DNA of 64,000 bases from Dictyobacter formicarum. GTDB lineage: Bacteria > Chloroflexota > Ktedonobacteria > Ktedonobacterales > Ktedonobacteraceae. The notes under the pieces are model-generated. The model saw only the letters and a program-made list of their open reading frames with translations, did not search any database and was not told where the DNA came from. The position numbers and the translations under genes were made by a program. The stretch covers positions 1-64,000 of the forward strand of contig NZ_BNJJ01000021.1 in the NCBI RefSeq assembly GCF_016587435.1, written 5' to 3'. Below, one piece after another: positions 25,181 to 34,289 of this stretch. Each line of letters opens with the position of its first letter. Within the stretch, counting starts at the first letter, position 1.

Positions 25181-25612
25181 TTATTTATCTTTCGCTTCAT
25201 TAGGTGGTGGCAATAGAGCATCATTGGAAGAGGGATCGGAAGAAGACTGTTGTACAATCCAGGGGCGCTCTTCTTTCTTCGAGCGCACACCTTTGCGCTG
25301 GATCACGACGGTCCCGTCTGGATGGCGAGTCTCGATCTCCTCGACAACATATTCATTGGCGCGATTCGGTGGGGTAATGCGATCGAGGATGCTCTTGATA
25401 ATCGGGGCAAGGGCACCAATAACTGCCGCCGAGGCATATAAGATGGGGACAATATCACGCGCTCCAGAAGGCGCCTCTGGATCACCACTCATGATAACCC
25501 GCAGCGTAGGAATCTCTTGCTGCAGTTCTCGATAAAGATCTACGCCTTGATCGTCAAGAAGCACTTGTACCTCATTAGAAAGTTGCAGAATAACCTTACA
25601 ATCTTCTGTCAT
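25181..25612 (-). CDS. Small membrane protein coupled to caspase-NACHT gene (EACC1-like)
   Basis: A 143-aa protein with an N-terminal alpha/beta segment (VQVLLDDQGVDLYRELQQEI ... LRVIMSG). A probable membrane helix spans about residues 53-76 (IVPILYASAAVIGALAPII). A short beta-rich domain follows (YVVEEIETRHPDGTVVIQRK), then a charged tail. This layout resembles the effector-associated constant component 1 (EACC1) described for NTP-dependent bacterial conflict systems, where such a protein accompanies caspase or trypsin effectors. The match is from memory of the pattern and not verified. Its stop lies 2 bp before the caspase-NACHT start, so it is the first gene of that operon. It may anchor or regulate the effector. 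Confidence 0.6.
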   Translation of the reverse strand: MTEDCKVILQLSNEVQVLLDDQGVDLYRELQQEIPTLRVIMSGDPEAPSGARDIVPILYASAAVIGALAPIIKSILDRITPPNRANEYVVEEIETRHPDGTVVIQRKGVRSKKEERPWIVQQSSSDPSSNDALLPPPNEAKDK

Positions 25613-25856
25613 ATACCTTTCAGCCTCTCTAATTTATTCCACACCCATAAATTAATATAATATCTTAAATGACCATCATCAATATGAATTAGCTATGAGA
25701 GTTTGATTATCTATCGTAAATGCAACGCTAGGCACCTTCATTTAGAAATCAATCACAGCTTGCATAAGCAGCAATTAATAATTAGCTAAACGTGCAGGCT
25801 TCTTTACTCTCTCATAACAATTCAGTTAGTTTCCCCTCTAATCGCCAAATCTTTGA

Positions 25857-27725
25857 CTATAGTTGGTGAAAACCAGCATTAACAAGTGCTTGATAGGTAG
25901 AATCCATCTGTACTTCTGGCGGAACAAAAACGGCAAAACCATCGCGTCCACGTGACAGCAACACTCGATAACTATTGAGCCGCAGTTGATGCGGATTATG
26001 GGCTTGGGATCGAGGTTGTGGAGGACTTACCCATTTATTGTTTCGCCACAGCAAATCATTTCCCCAACCAACTATAGGAAAGTCCAGTTCAAGCCCTTGA
26101 CATGCGAACTCAGTGGCAACGTCATGTAATCTACAGCAAGAGCGGTCAGAATTTTGAGAATCGTTATACCAAGGGCCTTCACGCAAGTTCTTTGTGTAGT
26201 TGTAATCATTACGTATGCCCCAGTTGCTCAAATTTCTTGCTTTCGATGAGGCAAGAAGTCCATAACGTTTTTCTTCTTGGCCCAGGTAGCGCTCTTGAAC
26301 ATACTGTTTCGCCTTTTCAAGATCTCGCGTGACATACATATCAAATCCCTGGTCCCTAATTGCTTGGGCAGTCTTTGCAGCGCTCTCTATGCTCCCTTCA
26401 AGTAACCGCTTCACCCATAGCTGTACATCTTCAGCTAAATGCGATCGTAGAGATGCAGTAAGGTCGAGCAGGTCAGATGTCTGTATATGTGCTGCTGAGG
26501 AAAAGACAGAAGCAATCCTTGTTGGGCAATGAACGGTCCACGGCTTATTCATAGCCTTAATCGCTGCATTCCACTGTTCAAGTCCAGCTTCCTCTCCTAA
26601 ATGGATTTCCTGGCCTTCTCCAATCAGCCCTACCATAAGAGTCCAAGAATTCATTCTTTCGGCTAAGCGGAGGAAATCTTCAGGTTCAGATGCTCCATGC
26701 CCTCGCTTTTCTTGAACTTTTGCCGCATCCCAAGCTCGCTGAGCTTCGTCGTATACCCAAATATGTTCTTCTGGCAGCCAATGTTGAGAACCACCATAGC
26801 GTTTCAAGAAACCATGCACGTCCTGGACGAAAACAGGGCTCTTCAGTGCATGTTGGAGTACTTTGACCAATGGACCATTTCCAGACAAAAACACAGCACT
26901 TCTCTTACTACCCATATCACCAAAGTGATTTTCGTAGACGAATTGTAATCCAACCAGCGTCTTTCCTGCCCCAGGGACACCTGTCACAAGAGCTAAATGT
27001 TGTTCATTATTGGCGCGAGCTTGTCGACTGATCTGCACAAGTTCCGCTATGGTCTCTGGGATCCTTGCGCTATTGGCGCGCTTAATATGAGGAAGTGGCT
27101 CATGCTGAAAAAGGATACGCGCGGCATTTACAAGGGATGGCAGAGGAGCATAATCTGCAGCTAGCCACTCAAGTGGATCGATAGGAGTGCTGGACACGGT
27201 AGTATCTACCAATGATTGCAGTACATCGGGTAGTTCAAATGGAGAGGTTATGAGAACACCATCTTGAGTTTTCTCAGCTCCCTTTGATTGAGTCAAAACT
27301 AAAAGAGGATAGATCAAACGATTATGTGAGCCAGCATGATAGTGCTGTAAATCCCGAGCGTAAGCAGAAACCTGGTCAATATGCGCCTGGTGAATACTGC
27401 CAAAACCTTTGAACTCGAGAACAAGGATAGTATCATTAGCAAGAATGATCACATCAGGGCGCCGGCCACGTTCTCGAGGCAATTCATATTCGAAAATAAT
27501 AGTCCAGTTGCCCACATCTGCGCGCATCTTTACAGCAGAGGCCAATTGTACCTGCAGGATATTAAAACAATTCTTCCATGCTCTTATTTGTGACTCGTCC
27601 GCCTCCATATTCATGCAAACTAAGTGATGATTCTTAAGATCCTGTAACCAGTCTTGTTCCAGTACTTTCAAAAAGGTATTAATGGCACCATGCCAACCAC
27701 AAGCATTCCTAGCTATTTGTGTCAT
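25857..27725 (-). CDS. PD-(D/E)XK nuclease-like domain fused to DUF2075 helicase domain
   Basis: A 622-aa protein. Around residues 85-115 it has a PD-(D/E)XK-like pattern, GRRPDVIILANDTILVLEFKG (RPD plus ExK). It continues into a DUF2075/Schlafen-group-3 ATPase with Walker A VTGVPGAGKTLVG near residue 250 and Walker B VYDEAQRAWD near 323. The C-terminal motif GLELDFPIVGWGNDL and the final LLSRGRDGFAVFVP are typical of UvrD-like helicase motifs V-VI in DUF2075 proteins. It probably acts on nucleic acids in defence; related proteins recur in defence islands. The start has AAAGGTACTCTT upstream. It sits between the caspase operon and the NUDIX gene. Confidence 0.8.
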   Translation of the reverse strand: MTQIARNACGWHGAINTFLKVLEQDWLQDLKNHHLVCMNMEADESQIRAWKNCFNILQVQLASAVKMRADVGNWTIIFEYELPRERGRRPDVIILANDTILVLEFKGFGSIHQAHIDQVSAYARDLQHYHAGSHNRLIYPLLVLTQSKGAEKTQDGVLITSPFELPDVLQSLVDTTVSSTPIDPLEWLAADYAPLPSLVNAARILFQHEPLPHIKRANSARIPETIAELVQISRQARANNEQHLALVTGVPGAGKTLVGLQFVYENHFGDMGSKRSAVFLSGNGPLVKVLQHALKSPVFVQDVHGFLKRYGGSQHWLPEEHIWVYDEAQRAWDAAKVQEKRGHGASEPEDFLRLAERMNSWTLMVGLIGEGQEIHLGEEAGLEQWNAAIKAMNKPWTVHCPTRIASVFSSAAHIQTSDLLDLTASLRSHLAEDVQLWVKRLLEGSIESAAKTAQAIRDQGFDMYVTRDLEKAKQYVQERYLGQEEKRYGLLASSKARNLSNWGIRNDYNYTKNLREGPWYNDSQNSDRSCCRLHDVATEFACQGLELDFPIVGWGNDLLWRNNKWVSPPQPRSQAHNPHQLRLNSYRVLLSRGRDGFAVFVPPEVQMDSTYQALVNAGFHQL

Positions 27726-27851
27726 AAGAGTACCTTTCTAATATATGTATTTATTATGCATATAAATTTTTGAGATAATAATATCAGAAAATCAGATTTT
27801 TTCAAGCGTTAAAATAGCACAAAAAGTACTTGAGATATAGATATCCGCCTC

Positions 27852-28229
27852 TCACGCATACAATTTATGAGCAATTGGGATATCTGCTTCAGCAAAATCG
27901 TAGTCTTTTAACTCTTCGAGAGTGATCCATTTTATCTCTGCATGGGCATTAAGCTGAAATTCACCTTCAAGATACACTGTGTGATAAGCCAGAAGCTCAA
28001 TCTCAATATGTTGATAGCGATAGATCGCCGAACAGAAAAAATCTTTTACCTCGACCTCGACCCCAAATTCCTCCATCATTTCACGCTTGAGGCATTGTTC
28101 AGGCGTCTCTCCAGGCTCGATTTTACCTCCAGGGAACTCCCATTTGTGCTCCGGTGCATCTCCCTTTTTTCGCCTGGCGATAAGGATTTTTCCATTCAAC
28201 ATAAGAATAGCTGCGGTGACTGTTTTCAT
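27852..28229 (-). CDS. NUDIX hydrolase, MutT-like
   Basis: A 125-aa MutT-type pyrophosphohydrolase. The NUDIX box is complete: GGKIEPGETPEQCLKREMMEE followed by FGVEV (GX5EX7REUXEEXGU). It begins MKTVTAAILMLNGKILIARR and has WEFPGG, the signature of 8-oxo-dGTP diphosphatases of the YvcI/MutT group. The ATG at 28229 is preferred, with GGAG about nine bases upstream, over a GTG at 28244. It sits inside the defence island, so it may be passenger DNA or act on a nucleotide signal; the simplest reading is nucleotide sanitation. Confidence 0.88.
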   Translation of the reverse strand: MKTVTAAILMLNGKILIARRKKGDAPEHKWEFPGGKIEPGETPEQCLKREMMEEFGVEVEVKDFFCSAIYRYQHIEIELLAYHTVYLEGEFQLNAHAEIKWITLEELKDYDFAEADIPIAHKLYA

Positions 28230-28354
28230 TGATGTTTTCTCCACTCCACATGGCTACATCTAGACAGATGAGTAAAGACACAATTATGGCTCAATCAAAT
28301 CAGGACGACGTTGCCAGCACGTATCCAATTCAGTTCAACCTCACGTTTGAAGAT

Positions 28355-29899
28355 TTACGTCTCTTTCATATCGCCGAGGTTGGTCGAAACACCCCGAGGT
28401 GATGAAGACACTATTCTTCTTCTCGCAAGTTTGCTCTTAATTCCTATTAATGGGTCAAGAGCATTTGATGAAAGGACCGTTTCTATTATATTTTGGTAGT
28501 CTCTATACTGAAGCGGCTCAACATGAGAACCTCTGTTGCGTATTTCATGAATTTCTTTCCAAGCATCGAATAGGCTGTCTGGTAACTGATGCCCTAAGCA
28601 CATAGATATTTTTGCCTCAAAATTCGGCGTTCCCGACAGTTTTCGAATCACTTCTAAAGCATCATGCATCATAATAAACCTTTGCTTTCCAGTCGCTTTG
28701 TTCCTCCAATCTAATTGATTAATATCTACTGCTTTCCTTTTACTGATATATACTCTTCCATCTTCTTTGCTTAATTTATCATCATGAATTGCAAAAAATT
28801 CTGGCATGTTAATAGAGATTGAAGCACGTGCGGCTTGAATAAGAGAAAGATTAACCTCAAGTTCAAAAGCTTTCCAGGCACCTTGCGCACCAGGAGTAAA
28901 ATCGATATCAAGTGTTTGCCACTTTGCCTTACGCCTTCCTCTTGTACCTAAATGCAACAAAGGCATTCCTCGCAAAGTGCCATTTTGAAGATTTTCAAGA
29001 AAGTTCCCAATCGTGAGCGCGGTCTCGACCATTATTAATGATTCTTCTTCAAGATATTCCGCCAATTCAAGCATTCGTCCACGATGGAAATGTTGCGATA
29101 TCCGCATTGCTACGGTCGCAGGGGCAACAAGTCTACCTGCGGCATCCTCGATGATTTTTTCTTTTGCTGAATTATTGAAAACATTATTGGCATCTCGATC
29201 TACTATCTGTCTATTATCTTCCCACTGGCGGAAGCGCCTTAAAGTTTCCTCTACCTGGGGGAAATCATTATCCAGAAACCTTGCATGCCAATCTGTTTCC
29301 CCCCCAGATGACCTTTCCGCAGTATCAAGCACGTCATACATTCGATTAAATCGATACCTTAATGCATCATCTGGAGAGTGATATTGTGCCTCAATACCCA
29401 ACGTCTCACTAAGGTCCTCAGCAATATGGTCGATATTTGGTTGTCCCAACTCATGTACGAGGTTCGTGAGTATCTCTAATTGTCGTTGTATATGAATTGA
29501 TGAAGTAGGAAACGTCAAGTATTCGCCAGTCCATAAATTGGTACTAGCTACTATCTGCGGCAACTCCCCCCAACCGATGCCAAAAAGCCTTGCAATTTCG
29601 TTTACTAACACGCGATCATCCATTGAGAAACCGATACGCCCAATCCTTTGTGTGTATTCTCGCCACCACTGTCTAGTTTCCGCTTCTGTGAGCCAATCCT
29701 GGGGTGGATCAAGTACGGCAAAAAAAACCAGATTTTTCCCAGTGAACCTATCAAGTTCTAGAAAAATGCTTCTGAAGGCCTCCACAAAATCCTGGTCATT
29801 TGGAGAGAAAAGCACAGCAACCTGTACCGGAAATTGGGAAAAATACCTTTGTTCATAGGTGCCGTTTTTGAAAATATTTGAGCGAAGCGGGATGCCCAT
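28355..29899 (-). CDS. Hypothetical protein with C-terminal HEPN-type RNase motif
   Basis: A 514-aa protein. The N-terminal 90 residues look like an alpha/beta domain (VQVAVLFSPNDQDFVEAFRS ... LVFFAVLDPP), possibly a sensor or thioredoxin-like fold. The middle is helical. Near residue 450 the sequence EIHEIRNRGSHVEPL contains R-N-x3-H, the Rx4H motif of HEPN ribonucleases, in the typical position before a final helix (YRDYQNIIETVL). So an RNA-cleaving or RNA-binding C-terminus is likely by motif, while the substrate is unknown. The ATG at 29899 has AGGAGATTTTG upstream; an upstream TTG at 29905 is possible. It lies within the defence cluster on the same strand as its neighbours. Confidence 0.7.
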   Translation of the reverse strand: MGIPLRSNIFKNGTYEQRYFSQFPVQVAVLFSPNDQDFVEAFRSIFLELDRFTGKNLVFFAVLDPPQDWLTEAETRQWWREYTQRIGRIGFSMDDRVLVNEIARLFGIGWGELPQIVASTNLWTGEYLTFPTSSIHIQRQLEILTNLVHELGQPNIDHIAEDLSETLGIEAQYHSPDDALRYRFNRMYDVLDTAERSSGGETDWHARFLDNDFPQVEETLRRFRQWEDNRQIVDRDANNVFNNSAKEKIIEDAAGRLVAPATVAMRISQHFHRGRMLELAEYLEEESLIMVETALTIGNFLENLQNGTLRGMPLLHLGTRGRRKAKWQTLDIDFTPGAQGAWKAFELEVNLSLIQAARASISINMPEFFAIHDDKLSKEDGRVYISKRKAVDINQLDWRNKATGKQRFIMMHDALEVIRKLSGTPNFEAKISMCLGHQLPDSLFDAWKEIHEIRNRGSHVEPLQYRDYQNIIETVLSSNALDPLIGIKSKLARRRIVSSSPRGVSTNLGDMKET

Positions 29900-30052
29900 T
29901 AACAAAATCTCCTATCATTCCAATATTCGTCCTTAAAGCTTTTTTGCTTGAAAATAATATCTTCGCTTCATTAGAAAGTTTTCCCAATTTTGGATTGTTC
30001 TGCTATCCCTTTTCCACATTATCCCAGCGTACCTAAGCACGGAGAAATCTTC

Positions 30053-30397
30053 TTAGCGTGTATTGCCCTCTGCTGTCCAGAATCTACCGCAACCACCGGT
30101 TCTATTACTCTGGCAATACTTTAATGCTACCCGTGTATAGCGAAGCGCACCCCGCTTCACAGTATCAAGAGACAGATCACATACTTTCCACTGAGTATTT
30201 GAGGTGAGTTTGCCACCATTTCCTGGATTGCGTGCGTGTGGACACGAGGCCCGATGCAAAACAACCGGGAAATTATCATAAGGTGTGTGTGGATGAGGTA
30301 TGTTGGCTACAAAGCCCTCAGGGTTAGCATCTAACCAGGCAAGGTAATCTGGATCATCATGTCCGTGACTACCATTGAAGAGGATCGATGATTCCAT
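30053..30397 (-). CDS. Small Cys-rich protein with WLDANPEGFV motif
   Basis: A 114-aa protein starting MESSILFNGSHGHDD. It contains YLAWLDANPEGFVANIP and PVVLHRASCPHA, which match a short domain I recall from many uncharacterised actinobacterial and Chloroflexota proteins (roughly WLAANPDGYV ... LHRA.C). Four cysteines (SCPH, KVCDL, KYCQS, GGCGRF) may bind zinc. A strong AAGGAG lies six bases before the ATG. The function is unknown; position between two defence genes suggests an accessory role. Confidence 0.65.
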   Translation of the reverse strand: MESSILFNGSHGHDDPDYLAWLDANPEGFVANIPHPHTPYDNFPVVLHRASCPHARNPGNGGKLTSNTQWKVCDLSLDTVKRGALRYTRVALKYCQSNRTGGCGRFWTAEGNTR

Positions 30398-30847
30398 CTA
30401 TAACTCCTTTTTGGAATTTTCGTAACTACGACTCATGCCCACGCGACAGTGACTATTGTGATAATTAATATCCAACCTTCCAGCATGAAAAAGACAAACT
30501 CATTAGAAGGCCACAAATAGAATACAGGAAAGCATAAACGGGTAATGTTTGGGAAGTTGTTGTTTCGACCTTACTCTGGTTCATGTTAGGTTGTGTTATC
30601 CTTCCAGCACTATATTTGGCAATGCGAAAGATAACAGTGGCTGAGCCCATGCCGTATATCTAACATATTACCATATGATAATGTTAAAGTTCAATGTCCA
30701 TCTCTTAAGTTTAGTGTGTTAGCACGTCTTCAAATACATAGTCTAACGCATCCTCATTGGGCTTTTCATGAGGGTGTGGCGCCCCTACTCAGGCAGCAGT
30801 ACCATTTAATGGCAGATGCGCTGAGTAGGGGCTTTGTGAGCTATGAG
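30398..30847. other. Intergenic region with long-loop hairpin
   Basis: About 450 bp without a convincing gene; a 61-codon frame at 30465-30650 lacks a ribosome site. A 12-bp perfect inverted repeat (30781-30792 with 30821-30832, GCCCCTACTCAG type) with a 28-nt loop lies 16 bp beyond the DUF499 stop. It may act as a terminator for that operon. Confidence 0.55.
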
Positions 30848-33800
30848 TTAATCCTCTTCGAAACCATAGCTTTGGAATTTGAGGTTGCGACTATTCTCTA
30901 GTATGTCGCGTACGATGTCGTCAGGGATACCTTTGTCGATGTTGGCTTGGATTTCGATGGTGACACGTACGCCCTGCTGATCAAGCTGGGCCAGATGCGT
31001 AACTATCTCATCCATGATGGTGCCAGCATCAATACTCATCATCAAGGGGCGGACATCTACCGAGCCATGAAAACGTCGTGCTTTGGGTTTTGTATCGATA
31101 GGTGGCTGTGGCACTGGTGCATGATAAGGAGGCTTTGGCCGTTCTACACTACCAGTCGAAGTCCTGCTATGTTCAGGTGCAGGGATATCCACCGATCCCT
31201 GGCCGCTACCAACACTATAAGGAGCCTTCTTTTCAGCGATTTTTTTGGCTTGTCGTTCCTTTTCTTCATCCTGGCGAAGCTGTTCTAGTGCGACATCTGG
31301 TTTGACAAGTACCGCTTCGGAGTTGAGAAGTGGGGTGATTGGTTGCTGAATTTTCAAGCCCAGGTAACGGTGATTCGACTCATCCCAACGTTCGGCGTAG
31401 GCGAACGTGTCACGAACATTGGTTGGATTTTGCACACCTTCACGTACGGCTTGAAGTAATACATCACTGTTCTTAAGGCGAGGTAAGTAGATATAATGTG
31501 CGAAATTATCAGCTAAAGTTTTGAGGTTGATGTGATTTCCGCTCCAGAGCGGAATGTCATCCATCGAAGAGCGCAATAATTCCGGCGCGAATGTGGTGAC
31601 CAAGCCTCCATCGCGCACGAGTTTACGACTGGCATTGGGAGAAATCGGCCCTGGCTGCGGTGCCAGTTTGCTTTCCTGAAGCGTCAAGGTATCTGTCCGC
31701 TGAGGATCCTCCTGATAGGGGGAAAGCAGCCAAATAAATGTCTCCGGAATAAGGGCTTCAACGCGCTTCTGTGCATCGGCAAATTTGCTCTGCGCCTGCT
31801 TGCGCTGGAAAGCATCCAGGTTCAAGGTTTCATCTTCATGAATGGACTTCCATGCCTTGTACAGACGCACGGTCTGCTTGAGATCATTCAAACGTGTACG
31901 ATCTGCAGCCAGAAAAACTAGCGTATTGCGAAGATGGCGATTGGCATTGCCACGCGTGTTGAGAATATTGAAAGATTCTTTCCAGGCATCGCTCTTTTGG
32001 TCACGAGCACCATGTGTATATTGCGGCTTCAGGATCACCAACCGTACCTGATCATCTTCAGGAATATCTGCACCGGAGGAGGGGCATACATGCACTCGGC
32101 CAAACTCGCCGCGATGATTAGGCTGCATCTCAGATCGAAGGCGTTGCTCGATCTCCAGAAGTATCTCATCTTCCTTGACGATTTCGGCACGTTCCTGTGC
32201 TGTACGTGTCACGTTGGGGTTTGTAGAGTACCAATATTTCTGATCATCTACATAAAGATGCGTCAACGTATTACTCAAGTGGCGTAGGGCATCTCCAAAT
32301 ACCGCGACGCTCTCGCCTGGTATTGCACAGCCCAACTTGATCTGGTTAGCACTGATGCCCCTATTGGCGCTACGCGAGTTGGGAGCAGTACCCATAAAAA
32401 TAGTGCGCGCAGAGCGGCGACAGGCCCAATAGCGCCCCAGATTGGCGTTACTATTGTCCAGATTCAGTGGCAGTGAATTAGGCCCATCGACATCCCTTTC
32501 AATAATTGGCGTCCAGTTATCTTCTAGATGCCTGATCAGATGAAGGCGAACAGTATCGTTGCCAAGAGGCATACTTGAGGGTAGGATGAGCGGGCTTTTA
32601 TCTTCTTGCTCCCAAAGGTTGTGTATAACAGCTGACATAAGGCGCAGTACACCACGTGTGCGCTGGAAGCGCTCATCGCTTGACCAATCGTTGTAGAGAC
32701 GGTCAAACAGCTCGGGATGGATAGGATAGGCAGCGCAGATACGCCGTTCATACTCGGCTTCCCGGCAGGCTGCAGGGAATTCCTGAGGTTGGCTGCGATA
32801 GTATTCGGCAAAGGTCTTGGCAACTCCATCGCGAACTGCATAGAGATGAGAATCCGCAATAGGCAGGAAGAGGCGGCGGCGCACAATTTCGAAGCCTTCA
32901 TCTGCATCGGCAGGTCGCCAAGTTGCCTCCATACGACCAAAAATATTTTTCAGGCGTACTACAGCCTCGTGACCACCCTCGCCGCCATATTCAGTGTCTG
33001 AAGCTGGGATAGAGGCAACAAGAAGGACTTGTGGTGACTCTCTTACAGCTTCAGTGAGAGCCTGGGCAAAGCTCAAGTTGGCATCAAAAGAGCCTGCTGG
33101 GAGGTTCGAATTATTATAGAGCTGGCGCACATATACGACCCATTCATCGATCAAAATAAGACTAGGGCCAGCTTTCAGAAATAATTCGCGCAATACACCA
33201 GAGCCGGGGCTGACGCCGCGGCGATCTGCCTCAGCAACCATGGCATAGCCTTCTGAACCGAGTAATTGCCGAGCCAACTCGCCCCAGAGAGTATTTGTAA
33301 CAATGCCGTCATCATTCATATTACTCATAGCCGGCGAAAGCTCATAGCCTATCAACACGGCACGTCGAACATCAGGAGCCTTGTAGATACCAGTAGCCTG
33401 GCAGATGCTTTCAATCCCTTCCAGATCTGCCAGTGGCGTGCCGGAGAAGAGGTGATAAAGCGCGAGCAATGAGTGTGTTTTGCCCCCACCAAAGTTGGTC
33501 TGGAGCTGCACAATGGGATCTCCGTCCTGCCCTGACAAGCGGCGTAGCGCATTCGCGAGCAGATGACGTAGACCATAAGTAAGGAATGTACGTGTAAAAA
33601 AGGTGCGTGGATCACGATAGTCATCCTCGCCTCCTCCACGGCGCACCTGAGCAAGGTTAGCAGCAAATTCAGCCATGTTATAGCGGCCCGATGCCACATC
33701 TGGATGAGGTGAGATCACTTCACGCCAGGGACTGAGTCCACTATGGCTACTACTAGTAGTAACCAGGGGTCCCGTCCCCTGTTTTCTCTTTTCGCTGCGA

Positions 33801-34243
33801 GCCTGCTCTTCATAGCGAATACGCATAAGCTCCTGCTTCTGGCGATCTATCTCGCTGGCTTCTGCAAAGGCTGAAACAGCGTTGAGAAGACGCTGTATAT
33901 TGTCAAATACCCGATAGGTGTCATCTGTGTTAAAAGCCTCCTGGTGTGCCCAACGGTTGCGCATCGTGCGTAGTTCGCTGACCCAGGAGCGCTCGTCGCG
34001 TCCCAATACTGTGCTGAAGACGGAGTTCCATTGGTTCCACATGATGGAGAGGAGAACCTGGGTGTCAAGTGTCGCATCATCCTTATGCAGGTTGGCGGCC
34101 TGAAAATCATGTAGCCCGGCCGCTGCAATCTGCATCCAGCGAGATCCATATTTGGCTTGCATTTCACGTTCTACAAAGGGGAGGAGTCCTGCATTGAGCG
34201 TCTCCAGCGCTCTCCCTACGCGATCCCGATTGCTTTGAGTCAT
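30848..34243 (-). CDS. DUF499 ATPase with N-terminal Swt1-type HEPN domain
   Basis: A 1131-aa protein. Residues about 60-110 contain RTMRNRWAHQ with R95 and H100 spaced as Rx4H, as in Swt1-family HEPN domains. The AAA+ core (COG1483, DUF499) starts about 180 with ATP-binding QTNFGGGKTHSLLALYHLF near residue 250 and LILIDEWVVYVRQLY as Walker B. The C-terminal 200 residues hold a basic Pro-rich linker (VPQPPIDTKPKARRFHGSVDV) and a small alpha/beta domain. It is the third gene of an operon with a DUF1156-type methylase and an SNF2 helicase, an association recurrent in defence islands. An ATP-driven restriction or sensing role is likely by context, not shown. Confidence 0.85.
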   Translation of the reverse strand: MTQSNRDRVGRALETLNAGLLPFVEREMQAKYGSRWMQIAAAGLHDFQAANLHKDDATLDTQVLLSIMWNQWNSVFSTVLGRDERSWVSELRTMRNRWAHQEAFNTDDTYRVFDNIQRLLNAVSAFAEASEIDRQKQELMRIRYEEQARSEKRKQGTGPLVTTSSSHSGLSPWREVISPHPDVASGRYNMAEFAANLAQVRRGGGEDDYRDPRTFFTRTFLTYGLRHLLANALRRLSGQDGDPIVQLQTNFGGGKTHSLLALYHLFSGTPLADLEGIESICQATGIYKAPDVRRAVLIGYELSPAMSNMNDDGIVTNTLWGELARQLLGSEGYAMVAEADRRGVSPGSGVLRELFLKAGPSLILIDEWVVYVRQLYNNSNLPAGSFDANLSFAQALTEAVRESPQVLLVASIPASDTEYGGEGGHEAVVRLKNIFGRMEATWRPADADEGFEIVRRRLFLPIADSHLYAVRDGVAKTFAEYYRSQPQEFPAACREAEYERRICAAYPIHPELFDRLYNDWSSDERFQRTRGVLRLMSAVIHNLWEQEDKSPLILPSSMPLGNDTVRLHLIRHLEDNWTPIIERDVDGPNSLPLNLDNSNANLGRYWACRRSARTIFMGTAPNSRSANRGISANQIKLGCAIPGESVAVFGDALRHLSNTLTHLYVDDQKYWYSTNPNVTRTAQERAEIVKEDEILLEIEQRLRSEMQPNHRGEFGRVHVCPSSGADIPEDDQVRLVILKPQYTHGARDQKSDAWKESFNILNTRGNANRHLRNTLVFLAADRTRLNDLKQTVRLYKAWKSIHEDETLNLDAFQRKQAQSKFADAQKRVEALIPETFIWLLSPYQEDPQRTDTLTLQESKLAPQPGPISPNASRKLVRDGGLVTTFAPELLRSSMDDIPLWSGNHINLKTLADNFAHYIYLPRLKNSDVLLQAVREGVQNPTNVRDTFAYAERWDESNHRYLGLKIQQPITPLLNSEAVLVKPDVALEQLRQDEEKERQAKKIAEKKAPYSVGSGQGSVDIPAPEHSRTSTGSVERPKPPYHAPVPQPPIDTKPKARRFHGSVDVRPLMMSIDAGTIMDEIVTHLAQLDQQGVRVTIEIQANIDKGIPDDIVRDILENSRNLKFQSYGFEED

Positions 34244-34289
34244 AACATCGTGTTCCCTTCAATACTGCTTCTATATATGATGCGGCTGA

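Noticed and set aside
30465..30650. 61-codon minus-strand frame with a possible membrane helix
   Set aside because: No ribosome site, isolated, and the helix is short; likely random in AT-rich DNA.
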